Source of the DNA: Bacteroidales bacterium
GTDB lineage: Bacteria; Bacteroidota; Bacteroidia; Bacteroidales; UBA932
NCBI GenBank assembly: GCA_017439305.1
Contig: JAFSJK010000030.1
Span: 1-36,368 of the forward strand
Reading direction: 5' to 3'
DNA length: 36,368 bases
Positions 1 through 7,196 of the stretch are shown piece by piece. Made by a program: the position numbers and the translations under genes. Numbering within the stretch: the first letter of the stretch is position 1; each line of letters opens with the position of its first letter. A model generated the notes under the pieces. That model was not told the origin of the DNA. It did not search any database and saw nothing but the letters and a program-made list of their open reading frames with translations.

Positions 1-311
1 ATCGGGATGCGCTTGATGATGCCGGCGTTGTTCACGAGGATGTCGATCTGGCCCACCTCTTCGTGGATCTTCTCCACGAGGGCTTTCACATCGTCCTCCT
101 TGGTCACGTCGCACACGTACCCATGCACGTTCGTGATGCCCGCTTCCTTATAGTTGTCCAGGCCCCGCTGCAGGGCGGCTTCGTTGATGTCGTTGAAAAT
201 GATGTTCTTGATGCCGGCGGCGACGAACGCCTTGGCGATGTTGAAGCCGATGCCGTAGGAGGCGCCGGTGATCCAGGCGTTCTTGCCTTCAAGGGAAAAA
301 GGATTGTTCAT
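1..311 (-). CDS. SDR-family oxidoreductase, KduD / gluconate 5-dehydrogenase type (partial, C-terminus outside window)
   Basis: The reading frame starts at the ATG at 311 and runs off the left edge, so about the first 103 residues are visible. They show the classical short-chain dehydrogenase Rossmann start, with the cofactor motif TGASYGIG near residue 15, an acidic residue after beta-2 (FNDIN), and the NNAG motif near residue 97. The opening MNNPFSLEGKNAWITGAS resembles Bacteroidota proteins annotated as gluconate 5-dehydrogenase. In pectin loci such proteins commonly act as KduD, reducing 2,5-diketo-3-deoxygluconate to 2-keto-3-deoxygluconate. That role fits here by inference: GH105 and PL1 products feed that branch, and the promoter shares an operator with the lacI-kdgK-kdgA operon. 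Whether kduI lies further left cannot be seen. The catalytic YxxxK is outside the window. Family assignment is firm; the substrate is inferred. Confidence 0.85.
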   Translation of the reverse strand, partial: MNNPFSLEGKNAWITGASYGIGFNIAKAFVAAGIKNIIFNDINEAALQRGLDNYKEAGITNVHGYVCDVTKEDDVKALVEKIHEEVGQIDILVNNAGIIKRIP

Positions 312-332
312 GTTGTTTTTCTTTGGTCGCTG

Positions 333-363
333 CAAATATACAAACGTTTGTATTCATTTCAAA
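333..363 (-). promoter_or_regulatory. Bacteroidota-type promoter of the SDR gene
   Basis: On the minus strand a -7 box TATATTTG (340 down to 333) matches TAnnTTTG, and a -33 box TTTG (363 down to 360) lies 19 bases upstream. The -7 box ends 21 bases before the ATG at 311. The palindromic operator at 338-353 overlaps the -7 box and fills most of the spacer. Confidence 0.75.
338..353. promoter_or_regulatory. LacI-type operator, 16-bp perfect palindrome
   Basis: ATACAAACGTTTGTAT is a perfect 16-bp inverted repeat with a central CG, the usual architecture of LacI/GalR-family operators. Its 14-bp core TACAAACGTTTGTA recurs exactly at 1592-1605, upstream of the lacI-type gene at 1640. Its position between the -33 and -7 boxes of the SDR promoter would allow repression. 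Binding by the product of the 1640 gene is inferred from the shared site and proximity. Confidence 0.75.
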
Positions 364-384
364 ATCTTTCTGGCGAAGATCGTG

Positions 385-415
385 CTTGGGCAATTCCGCC
401 GATTTTGTATCTTTG
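385..415 (+). promoter_or_regulatory. Promoter of the TlpA-like lipoprotein gene
   Basis: A -7 box TATCTTTG at 408-415 fits TAnnTTTG. A weak -33 candidate CTTG at 385-388 lies 19 bases upstream. The -7 box ends 16 bases before the ATG at 432, giving a very short leader. The LacI-type palindrome at 338-353 lies just upstream of the -33 position. Confidence 0.6.
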
Positions 416-431
416 CGGAAATTTCACGGAT

Positions 432-1544
432 ATGAAAAAGTTATCATTCCTTTTGCTGGCGGTTGCCGCTGTGGGGGCGTTTGCGTGCTCCGGAGACCAG
501 GTTGATTATGACATAACGGGAATCAATGTTCCCAAGGACGGGGTGCTCGTCCGGTTGGTGGACCAGATCAGCCAGGAAGCCATCGACAGCGCCGTCGTGG
601 GCAAGAATGCCTTCCAGATGACGGGGTCCGCTCCCAAGGATGCTTACCTGGTCGTCTCCATCGACGGTTTCGACTGGGAATTCCCGCTGTTCAATGACGG
701 GAAGCTGGTCCAGCTGAACCTTGCGGACAGTTCGATGATCGCGTCCGACCTGAATGTCAGGCTGACGGAATGCGACAAGCGGAATGCGGCGGAATATGAC
801 CGGTACAACCGTTTCCTGCAGGATTTCATGGCTCTTTCCGACGAGGAGCAGGAAGCCCGCTCCGCGGAATGGATTCCGCAGTATCGGGCCAGGATGGAGG
901 AGTATACCGATTTCTATATGGGCATGATCGAGGAGAACAAGGACAATCTCATCCCCGTCGTCTTCATCAGCCAGGTCCCCGCTATGGCCGGTGAGGAGAA
1001 ATTCAACGAACTCCTGGCCTCGGGCGCTCCTTTTGCCCGGCATCCGTATGTGCTGGACCTCAAGCGCCGGATGGATGAATCCGCCGCCAAGCGGCAGGAA
1101 GCGGAGGAGAAGAAGCAGGCCGTCATCGGCCAGAAGTTCCTGGATCTCGAGGAGGCCGATCCGGATGGCAACATGCACAAACTCAGCGAGTTCGTCGGAC
1201 AGGGCAAGTGGGTCCTGGTCGATTTCTGGGCTTCTTGGTGCGGCCCCTGCAAGCGCGAGATGCCCAATGTGGTCAACGCCTACAAGAAGTATCACGACAA
1301 AGGCTTCGAGATCGTGGGTCTTTCCTTCGACCGCGAAAAAGAGCCGTGGGTGAAGGCCATCACCGAGTGGGAGATGCCCTGGATCCACCTTTCCGACCTG
1401 AAATACTGGCAGAGCGTGGCCTCCGATGTCTATTCTGTCAATTCCATTCCGGACAATCTGCTGATCGATCCGGAGGGTACCGTCGTTTCGCGCGGCCTTC
1501 GTGGGGATGACTTGGAAGCCAAGTTGGCTGAGGTCATGCAGTAA
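432..1544 (+). CDS. TlpA/ResA-like thioredoxin-fold lipoprotein with N-terminal DUF4369-like region
   Basis: This is a periplasm-facing thiol-disulfide oxidoreductase of about 370 residues. The start at 432 is chosen because MKKLSFLLLAVAAVGAFAC is a clean lipoprotein signal with Cys19 in the lipobox, and because a promoter lies directly upstream; an in-frame extension to 63 would run through that promoter. Residues about 25-120 resemble the DUF4369 domain that precedes TlpA domains in Bacteroidota. A charged helical middle (about 120-235) leads to the thioredoxin domain (about 240-370) with the redox motif WASWCGPCK and the cis-Pro loop NSIPDN. The gene appears monocistronic, with its own promoter and terminator, and has no evident catalytic link to pectin use. 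It may serve general envelope redox homeostasis. Confidence 0.88.
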   Translation: MKKLSFLLLAVAAVGAFACSGDQVDYDITGINVPKDGVLVRLVDQISQEAIDSAVVGKNAFQMTGSAPKDAYLVVSIDGFDWEFPLFNDGKLVQLNLADSSMIASDLNVRLTECDKRNAAEYDRYNRFLQDFMALSDEEQEARSAEWIPQYRARMEEYTDFYMGMIEENKDNLIPVVFISQVPAMAGEEKFNELLASGAPFARHPYVLDLKRRMDESAAKRQEAEEKKQAVIGQKFLDLEEADPDGNMHKLSEFVGQGKWVLVDFWASWCGPCKREMPNVVNAYKKYHDKGFEIVGLSFDREKEPWVKAITEWEMPWIHLSDLKYWQSVASDVYSVNSIPDNLLIDPEGTVVSRGLRGDDLEAKLAEVMQ

Positions 1545-1553
1545 ATCCATCAG

Positions 1554-1580
1554 TCCCGGGCCCTGGTGTCCGGGATTTTT
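1554..1580 (+). terminator. Rho-independent terminator after the TlpA-like gene
   Basis: TCCCGG (1554-1559) and CCGGGA (1570-1575) form a 6-bp GC-rich stem with a 10-base loop, followed directly by five T residues (1576-1580). It lies 9 bases after the TAA and isolates the TlpA-like gene from the next operon. Confidence 0.75.
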
Positions 1581-1591
1581 CGGAATCATTG

Positions 1592-1605
1592 TACAAACGT
1601 TTGTA
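1592..1605. promoter_or_regulatory. LacI-type operator, second copy, upstream of lacI-kdgK-kdgA
   Basis: TACAAACGTTTGTA is a perfect 14-bp palindrome identical to the core of the site at 338-353. Its right half contains the TTTG that serves as the -33 box (1600-1603) of the lacI operon. Binding here would therefore block the promoter and suggests autoregulation. Confidence 0.75.
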
Positions 1606-1631
1606 TTATTCGTTTGGATTCCGTATCTTTG
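1600..1631 (+). promoter_or_regulatory. Promoter of the lacI-kdgK-kdgA-GH43/CE15 operon
   Basis: TTTG (1600-1603) and TATCTTTG (1624-1631) are 20 bases apart, a good Bacteroidota promoter. The -7 box ends only 8 bases before the ATG at 1640, so the mRNA is predicted to be leaderless or to have a leader of only a few bases. Confidence 0.75.
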
Positions 1632-1639
1632 CCCCTTGA

Positions 1640-2647
1640 ATGGTTACGATATCCGACATAGCCGCCGCCCTCGGGGTGACTCCGTCCACGGTTTCGCGGG
1701 CGCTTTCAGGAAGCCCGCGCGTGAAGGAGGAAACCCGGATCGCTGTCGAACGGATGGCTGCCGAGATGGGCTATGAGCGCAATATCGTTGCATCCAATCT
1801 CCGGAAAGGACGGTCCGACATCGTCGGCATCATCGTCCCGCGCATCCACCGCAATTTCTTCTCCAACGTCATCGGAGGCGCCGAATCCATCCTGGAAGCG
1901 GCCGGCTACTGTGTCCTGATCTGTCAGACGCACGAACGTTTCGACGCGGAGGTCAAGGCGCTCCGGACGCTCAGAAACAACCAGGTGGCGGGTGTCTTGA
2001 TGTCCCACGCCATCGGCTCTGACAATGGAAAACACATCCAGGAAGTCCTCGGCGACCGGATTCCGCTCGTGCAGTTCGACCGCGTGTTCAGCGACCTGCC
2101 CGGCGCGAAAGTCGTGAGCAACAACTTCGAGGGTGCCTATGCCGCCACGAAGCATCTGGTGGAGCAAGGGTATCGCCGCATCGGCACCCTTGCGGGATAT
2201 ATGAACTCGGAGGCGTATGCGGCCCGCTTGGAAGGGTACCGCCAGGCGCTTCGGGACTGCGGCCTTCCGGTGGACGAATCCCTTGTCCATTATGATACCA
2301 TCGTCCGCGAAACCGGTTTCGACGCGGGCCTGAAAGCCATCGAGGCAGGGTGTGACGCCCTCTACAGCGCCGGCGACTTCTCCGCCCTCGGCGCCATCGA
2401 AGCCGCCCGCTCCAAGGGACTCCGGATTCCAGAGGAATTCGGTATCGTAGGCACGGCCAATGAAGCCTTCACCTCCCTGATGACCCCGAAGATGAGTTCT
2501 CTCGCCCTGAATCCCTTCGAGATGGGCCGTCAGGCCGCCCAGGCTTTCCTCTCCGGAGAAGAGGGTACCGTCGTAGTACCCATGGAACTGAAAGTCCGGG
2601 AATCCTCCAGCCGCAACGAGCAACAAAACCTATCAACATATGCCTAA
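1640..2647 (+). CDS. LacI/GalR-family transcriptional regulator
   Basis: A cytoplasmic DNA-binding repressor of 335 residues, the normal family length. The N-terminus (residues 2-48) is a textbook LacI helix-turn-helix (ISDIAAALGVTPSTVSRALS), followed by the hinge region (IVASNLRKGRSDIVGIIVP) and a periplasmic-binding-protein-like effector domain (about 60-325). It heads an operon with KDG kinase and KDPG aldolase, and its stop overlaps the kdgK start by 8 bases, implying coupling. The likely effector is a uronate-pathway metabolite such as KDG or a galacturonate derivative; that is inference from context. The palindrome TACAAACGTTTGTA in its own promoter and in the SDR promoter is the probable target. 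The start at 1640 is the only ATG fitting the helix-turn-helix and sits immediately after the -7 box. Confidence 0.9.
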   Translation: MVTISDIAAALGVTPSTVSRALSGSPRVKEETRIAVERMAAEMGYERNIVASNLRKGRSDIVGIIVPRIHRNFFSNVIGGAESILEAAGYCVLICQTHERFDAEVKALRTLRNNQVAGVLMSHAIGSDNGKHIQEVLGDRIPLVQFDRVFSDLPGAKVVSNNFEGAYAATKHLVEQGYRRIGTLAGYMNSEAYAARLEGYRQALRDCGLPVDESLVHYDTIVRETGFDAGLKAIEAGCDALYSAGDFSALGAIEAARSKGLRIPEEFGIVGTANEAFTSLMTPKMSSLALNPFEMGRQAAQAFLSGEEGTVVVPMELKVRESSSRNEQQNLSTYA

Positions 2648-3677
2648 AGTAGTTACCTTCGGCGAAGTGATGCTTCGCCTCTCCACTCCCGGTTACCTGC
2701 GTTTCTCGCAGGCCCATCAGTTCGACGCCACCTTCGGCGGCGGCGAGGCCAACGTGGCCGTCTCCCTGGCCAATTACGGCATCGGCACCCAGTTCGTCAC
2801 CCGTCTTCCCAAGAACGACATCGCCGAGATGTGCATCGCGGAGCTCCGCGGCTTCGGCGTCGGCACCGACGGCATCGTCTTTGGCGGTGACCGCGTGGGC
2901 ATCTATTACCTGGAGACCGGCGCCGTCGCGCGCGGTTCCAAAGTCGTCTATGACCGGGCCCATTCCGCCATCTCGGAGATCCAGCCCGGCATGGTGGACT
3001 GGCACAAGGTCCTCGAGGGTGCCGACTGGTTCCACTGGACCGGCATCACCCCGGCTCTGAGCCAGGGCGCGGCCGATGCCTGCCTGGAAGCGATCAAGGT
3101 TGCCAACGAGATGGGCGTGAAGGTTTCCTGCGACCTGAACTACCGCAAGAAGCTGTGGAAGTACGGCAAGTCCGCTTCCGAGGTGATGCCCGCCCTCGTG
3201 GAAGGCTGTGACCTCATCCTCGGCAACGAGGAGGACGCGGAGAAGGAATTCGGCATCAAGCCCGAAGGCTTCGACGCCGAGAAGACGGGCGGCGAAATCG
3301 ACCAGACCCGCTTCGAAAGCGTCTGCCGCCAGCTGATGGACCGCTTCCCGCGCTGCAAGAAGGTCGCGGTGACGCTCCGTGGCTCCATCAACGCGAACCA
3401 TAACACCTGGGGCGGCGTTCTCTATGACGGTAAGACTCTCTGGCAGAGCAAGCGTTACGATATCACCCACATCGTGGACCGCGTGGGCGGCGGCGACTCC
3501 TTCATGGGCGGTCTCCTGTACGGCCTCCTGGCCTACGACACCGACCAGCAGGCGATCGAGTTCGCGGCGGCGGCTTCCTGCCTTAAACACACCATCATCG
3601 GCGACTACAACCGCGTCACCGTCGCCGAAGTCGAAGGTCTCATCGCCGGCGGCGGTTCCGGCCGGGTCAGCAGATAA
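2640..3677 (+). CDS. kdgK: 2-dehydro-3-deoxygluconokinase (KDG kinase), PfkB family
   Basis: The enzyme phosphorylates 2-keto-3-deoxygluconate to KDPG in the cytoplasm, the step that joins the uronate and unsaturated-uronate branches. At 345 residues it has the PfkB/ribokinase layout: the N-terminal TFGEVMLRLS strand, the sugar-binding GGGEANVAVSLANYG motif near residues 33-47, and the C-terminal signature RVGGGDSFMGGLLYG with the catalytic base Asp and the anion-hole glycines. The ATG lies inside the last codons of the upstream lacI gene (8-base overlap) and is followed 7 bases downstream by kdgA. Sugar kinases of this family vary in substrate, but the adjacency to KDPG aldolase and the whole uxa pathway makes KDG the best assignment. 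Confidence 0.9.
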   Translation: MPKVVTFGEVMLRLSTPGYLRFSQAHQFDATFGGGEANVAVSLANYGIGTQFVTRLPKNDIAEMCIAELRGFGVGTDGIVFGGDRVGIYYLETGAVARGSKVVYDRAHSAISEIQPGMVDWHKVLEGADWFHWTGITPALSQGAADACLEAIKVANEMGVKVSCDLNYRKKLWKYGKSASEVMPALVEGCDLILGNEEDAEKEFGIKPEGFDAEKTGGEIDQTRFESVCRQLMDRFPRCKKVAVTLRGSINANHNTWGGVLYDGKTLWQSKRYDITHIVDRVGGGDSFMGGLLYGLLAYDTDQQAIEFAAAASCLKHTIIGDYNRVTVAEVEGLIAGGGSGRVSR

Positions 3678-3684
3678 TTGGAAT

Positions 3685-4347
3685 ATGGCTAAGTTCAAGA
3701 AATTCGATACCGTCGGTATCATCAAGGGCACTGGAATCGTGCCGGTGTTTTACAATGCAGATGTGGAACTGACCAAGAAGGTGGTCAAGGCGTGCTATGA
3801 CGGCGGCATCCGTGCTTTCGAGTTCACGAACCGGGGAGACGGTGCGCACCGCGTGTTCAAGGAGGTAGTCTCCTATGTGCGGGCCGAGTGCCCTGAGATG
3901 GCGTTCGGCGCTGGAACCATTCTGGATGCCCCCACGGCTGCGTTGTACCTGCAGCTTGGCGCGGACTTCCTCGTGTCGCCGTGCCTCGTAGACGAGGTTG
4001 CGCCGCTGTGCAACCGTCGCGGCGTGCCGTACAGCCCCGGCTGCGGCACCGTAACGGAGATTGTCCACGCGATGGAGCTGGGCTGCGACCTGGTGAAGGT
4101 GTTCCCGGCCGGCACCGTGGGCGGTCCCGCGTTCGTGAAGAATGTCCTCGGCCCGCTTCCTTGGGCGATGATCATGTGCACCGGCGCGGTGGAACCCACC
4201 GAAGAGAACCTCACGGCCTGGGCCAAGTCCGGCGTCACCGCCGTGGGCATGGGCTCCAAGCTCTTCCCGAAGGAAGTCCTGAAGGCCGGCGACTGGGCCT
4301 CGGTCTCCGCCCTCTGCGCAAAGTGCCTCACCTGGTTTAAAGCGTAA
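3685..4347 (+). CDS. kdgA: KDPG aldolase (2-dehydro-3-deoxyphosphogluconate aldolase)
   Basis: It cleaves KDPG to pyruvate and glyceraldehyde-3-phosphate, ending the pathway. At 220 residues it has the family size. Visible motifs are the GIVPV strand, the catalytic-base Glu46 in FEFTNRG, the GAGTILD segment, and the Schiff-base lysine Lys138 in DLVKVFPAG. The start at 3685 begins MAKFKKFDTVGIIKGTGI and sits 7 bases after kdgK; the frame is open upstream, but an extension would overlap kdgK by about 300 bases and adds no domain. The next gene starts 2 bases after the stop, so the aldolase is in the middle of a tight operon. Confidence 0.93.
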   Translation: MAKFKKFDTVGIIKGTGIVPVFYNADVELTKKVVKACYDGGIRAFEFTNRGDGAHRVFKEVVSYVRAECPEMAFGAGTILDAPTAALYLQLGADFLVSPCLVDEVAPLCNRRGVPYSPGCGTVTEIVHAMELGCDLVKVFPAGTVGGPAFVKNVLGPLPWAMIMCTGAVEPTEENLTAWAKSGVTAVGMGSKLFPKEVLKAGDWASVSALCAKCLTWFKA

Positions 4348-4349
4348 AT

Positions 4350-7187
4350 ATGAAGCGAATCCTCTCTCTCCTGGCTGCCGTGCTCGTTTGCGGCGGCCTT
4401 TTTGCCCAGTTCCGGTACCAGAATCCGGTGCTGCATGCCGATTATTCCGATCCGGACGTGTGCCGGGTGGGGGAGGACTACTGGATGACGGCGTCGTCGT
4501 TCAACTGCTTTCCCGGGTTGCCGATCCTGCATTCGCGGGACTTGGTACACTGGGAGCTGGTGGGTGCGGCGTTGACGGCGTATCCGGGCGAAGGGTGGGA
4601 TGGTCCGGAGCATGATTTCCGGACAGTGGTGCACCACGGCAAGGCCGTGTGGGCGCCGGCCATCCGTTACCACGAAGGCTGGTATTACATCTATGTGGGG
4701 GATCCCGACCGGGGCATCTTCATGGTCCGGACGCAAGACCCGACAGGACCTTGGGAGCCGCCCGTCTGGGTGGTCCGGGAGAAGGGGTTCATCGATCCGT
4801 GCCCCTTCTGGGACGAGGATGGAAAGGCTTATCTGTCACACGGTTGCGCCGGCTCCCGGGCGGGGAACAAAAGTATTTTGTTCGTCGCGCCGATGACGCC
4901 GGACGGGACACGCCTCCTGGGGCCTTCCCGCATCGTGTATGACGGGCACCTGAGCCAGCCCACCATCGAAGGAACGAAGTTCTACAAGCGGGACGGGAAG
5001 TATTACATCTTCTCGCCTGCCGGCGGTGTCGCCACCGGTTGGCAGACGGTTCTCCGGGCGGACAACCCTATGGGCCCGTACGAGGAACGCATCGTGATGG
5101 CCTGGGCCCCGGGCACCATCAACGGCCCCCATCAGGGTGGTTGGGTGCAGACGCCGGAAGGGGAGGACTGGTTCCTTCATTTCCAGGACAAAGGCGCCTA
5201 TGGCCGCATCGTCCATCTGCAGCCCATGCGCTGGGGGGATGACGGCTGGCCGGTCATCGGCGAGGATCCGGACGGGGATGGCTGCGGACAGCCTGTTGCA
5301 AGCGCCGTGTGCCCCCGTGTCGGGCCTTCGGAGGACATCCCGGTTTACAAGCCGTATGGCATCGGTCCTGAGTGGCAGTATCCTGCCGTTCCTTCACCCT
5401 ATTGGCATTTTGCGCTTCCGGACGGTGTGCGGCTTTATTCCGTGGAGCAGACCTGGCCTTACAGGAACCTCTGGGACTGCCCGAATTTCCTGGCTCAGAA
5501 ATTTCCGGCCGAGCGGTTTACCGTCCGGGCGAAGCTCTCTTTCCGGCCTAACCCGCAACTCAAGGAGCGCGGCGAACAGGCGGGTTTCGCCGTGATGGGG
5601 AACGATTATGCCGGGCTCCGGCTGACCGATACCGCCGAAGGTGCAAGGCTGGAATTTATTGAGTGTCAAGGCGCTTCCAAAGGAAAAGCCGAGGTCGCGA
5701 AGACGTTGGCCGTCCTTCCGTACCATTTCATCCCGCTTCCGCACGGGCGGGAGTCGAAGAATGTTCCGCTGGTGTCCTATCCCGATGTGCCCGAAGTGGT
5801 CGTCTGGGTGGAGCTGGACGTCCGGGCGAAGGCGGTGGAGGGGGATGTTCCCGACGCCGTATGCCGATTCCGCTATAGCTTGGACGGGAAGCGTTTCACG
5901 CAAGTGGAAGGGACGTTTACGGCGCAGCCGGAGATGTGGGTCGGCGCGAAGTTCGGCTTCTGGTGCAACCGGTTTGCGTCCAAGAACGATGCCGGCTGCC
6001 TGGATGTCACGGATCTGACTGTCAAACCCGCATTCGACCCGTTGGAGGGATTCAACTACGACGAATCGAAGGTCCCGGACTATACGCTTCCGGACCTGCT
6101 GGCAGGTGCCCGGACGGTGAAGGACTGGGAAAAGTGGCGCCGTCCGCAACTGGCCGGGCTTTTTGAAAAAGAGATGTTCGGCAGCGTTCCCGGCAAGCCG
6201 GGGGGCCTGCATTTCCAGGTCCGGGATGATGCCCCGGACGCTTTTGACGGCCTCGCTACCCGGCGGCAGGTCCGCATCTTTCTCAATGCCGAAGAATCTG
6301 AATACGAGGACCTTCTGATCTATGTCCCCAACAAGCGGAACGGTCCTGTGCCGGCCTTCCTCGGCGTAAACTTCTTTGGAAACCATACCATTGACACGGA
6401 TCCGGGGATCTTTTTTCCGGATTCACTCCGTTACCGGAAGGATTACAAGCTGGACGCCCGCGGTTCCCAGCAGCAGCGCTGGCCGGTCCGGACCATCCTG
6501 GAGCGCGGTTATGCCGTCGCTACCTTCTGCTGCGAGGATGTCGTTCCCGATGCGCCCGGTTATCCCGGGGTCCGCGCACGCTATGACGGATACAGCTGGG
6601 GCGCCCTGGCCGCCTGGGGGTGGGGACTCTCCCGTGCCCTGGACTATCTGGAGACTGATTCCGATGTCGATGCCGCCCGTGTGGCCGTGTTCGGCCATTC
6701 GCGGATGGGCAAGGCCGCTGTATGGGCGGGTGCCCGGGATACCCGCTTTGCGATGGTGGTTTCCAATGCATCCGGCTGCGGGGGAGCGGCCCTGTCCCGC
6801 CGTCGCTTCGGTGAGACGGTCCGCCGCATCAACACGGCTTACCCGTACTGGTTCTGTGATGCCTTCCACAAATACGGCGACAACGAAGACCTCCTGCCTT
6901 TCGACCAGCACGGACTTCTTGCCCTCATCGCCCCGCGTCCCCTCTACGTGGAAAGCGGCAGCGAAGACCGCTGGTCCGACCCGCAGGGAGAATTCCTGGG
7001 CCTGGCTTATGCCTCTCCAGTGTACGAACTCTATGGATTTGAGGCGTTTACGCCTTCAGATCGGCCTGGTGTGGAGCAACCCGTCATCAAAGGCCGCACC
7101 GGTTACCACATCCGTTCCGGCCGGCATGAAATCCTTCTCTACGACTGGTTGCAGTACCTGGATTTCGCAGACCGCTTCTTGAAATAA
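4350..7187 (+). CDS. Secreted two-domain enzyme: GH43 glycosidase fused to CE15-like glucuronoyl esterase
   Basis: A 945-residue exported protein with an SPI signal (cleavage likely after GGLFA, residue 19). Residues about 22-330 are a GH43 five-bladed propeller: base Asp34 in YSDPD, pKa-modulating Asp149 in GFIDPCPF and acid Glu207 in PTIEG. A beta-sandwich follows (about 350-560), resembling the C-terminal domain of GH43 xylosidase/arabinofuranosidase enzymes. Residues about 565-945 are an alpha/beta hydrolase with the CE15 nucleophile motif GHSRMGK (Ser784) and a C-terminal GYHIRSGRHEI segment expected to supply the catalytic His. GH43 members remove arabinose or xylose; CE15 members cleave esters of glucuronic acid, and related esterases act on uronate methyl esters. 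The real substrate is unknown. It is the last gene of the lacI-kdgK-kdgA operon (2-base gap) and ends 9 bases from the convergent second lacI-type gene. A CE19-like assignment for the esterase cannot be excluded. Confidence 0.85.
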   Translation: MKRILSLLAAVLVCGGLFAQFRYQNPVLHADYSDPDVCRVGEDYWMTASSFNCFPGLPILHSRDLVHWELVGAALTAYPGEGWDGPEHDFRTVVHHGKAVWAPAIRYHEGWYYIYVGDPDRGIFMVRTQDPTGPWEPPVWVVREKGFIDPCPFWDEDGKAYLSHGCAGSRAGNKSILFVAPMTPDGTRLLGPSRIVYDGHLSQPTIEGTKFYKRDGKYYIFSPAGGVATGWQTVLRADNPMGPYEERIVMAWAPGTINGPHQGGWVQTPEGEDWFLHFQDKGAYGRIVHLQPMRWGDDGWPVIGEDPDGDGCGQPVASAVCPRVGPSEDIPVYKPYGIGPEWQYPAVPSPYWHFALPDGVRLYSVEQTWPYRNLWDCPNFLAQKFPAERFTVRAKLSFRPNPQLKERGEQAGFAVMGNDYAGLRLTDTAEGARLEFIECQGASKGKAEVAKTLAVLPYHFIPLPHGRESKNVPLVSYPDVPEVVVWVELDVRAKAVEGDVPDAVCRFRYSLDGKRFTQVEGTFTAQPEMWVGAKFGFWCNRFASKNDAGCLDVTDLTVKPAFDPLEGFNYDESKVPDYTLPDLLAGARTVKDWEKWRRPQLAGLFEKEMFGSVPGKPGGLHFQVRDDAPDAFDGLATRRQVRIFLNAEESEYEDLLIYVPNKRNGPVPAFLGVNFFGNHTIDTDPGIFFPDSLRYRKDYKLDARGSQQQRWPVRTILERGYAVATFCCEDVVPDAPGYPGVRARYDGYSWGALAAWGWGLSRALDYLETDSDVDAARVAVFGHSRMGKAAVWAGARDTRFAMVVSNASGCGGAALSRRRFGETVRRINTAYPYWFCDAFHKYGDNEDLLPFDQHGLLALIAPRPLYVESGSEDRWSDPQGEFLGLAYASPVYELYGFEAFTPSDRPGVEQPVIKGRTGYHIRSGRHEILLYDWLQYLDFADRFLK

Positions 7188-7196
7188 CGGCTGATC

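Noticed and set aside
63-431. N-terminal extension of the TlpA-like protein to an ATG at 63
   Set aside because: It would cross the divergent promoter and the operator, and it hides the clear lipoprotein signal starting at 432.
3379-3684. N-terminal extension of KDPG aldolase into kdgK
   Set aside because: The extension overlaps kdgK in another frame and adds no aldolase sequence; the start at 3685 gives the normal family length.
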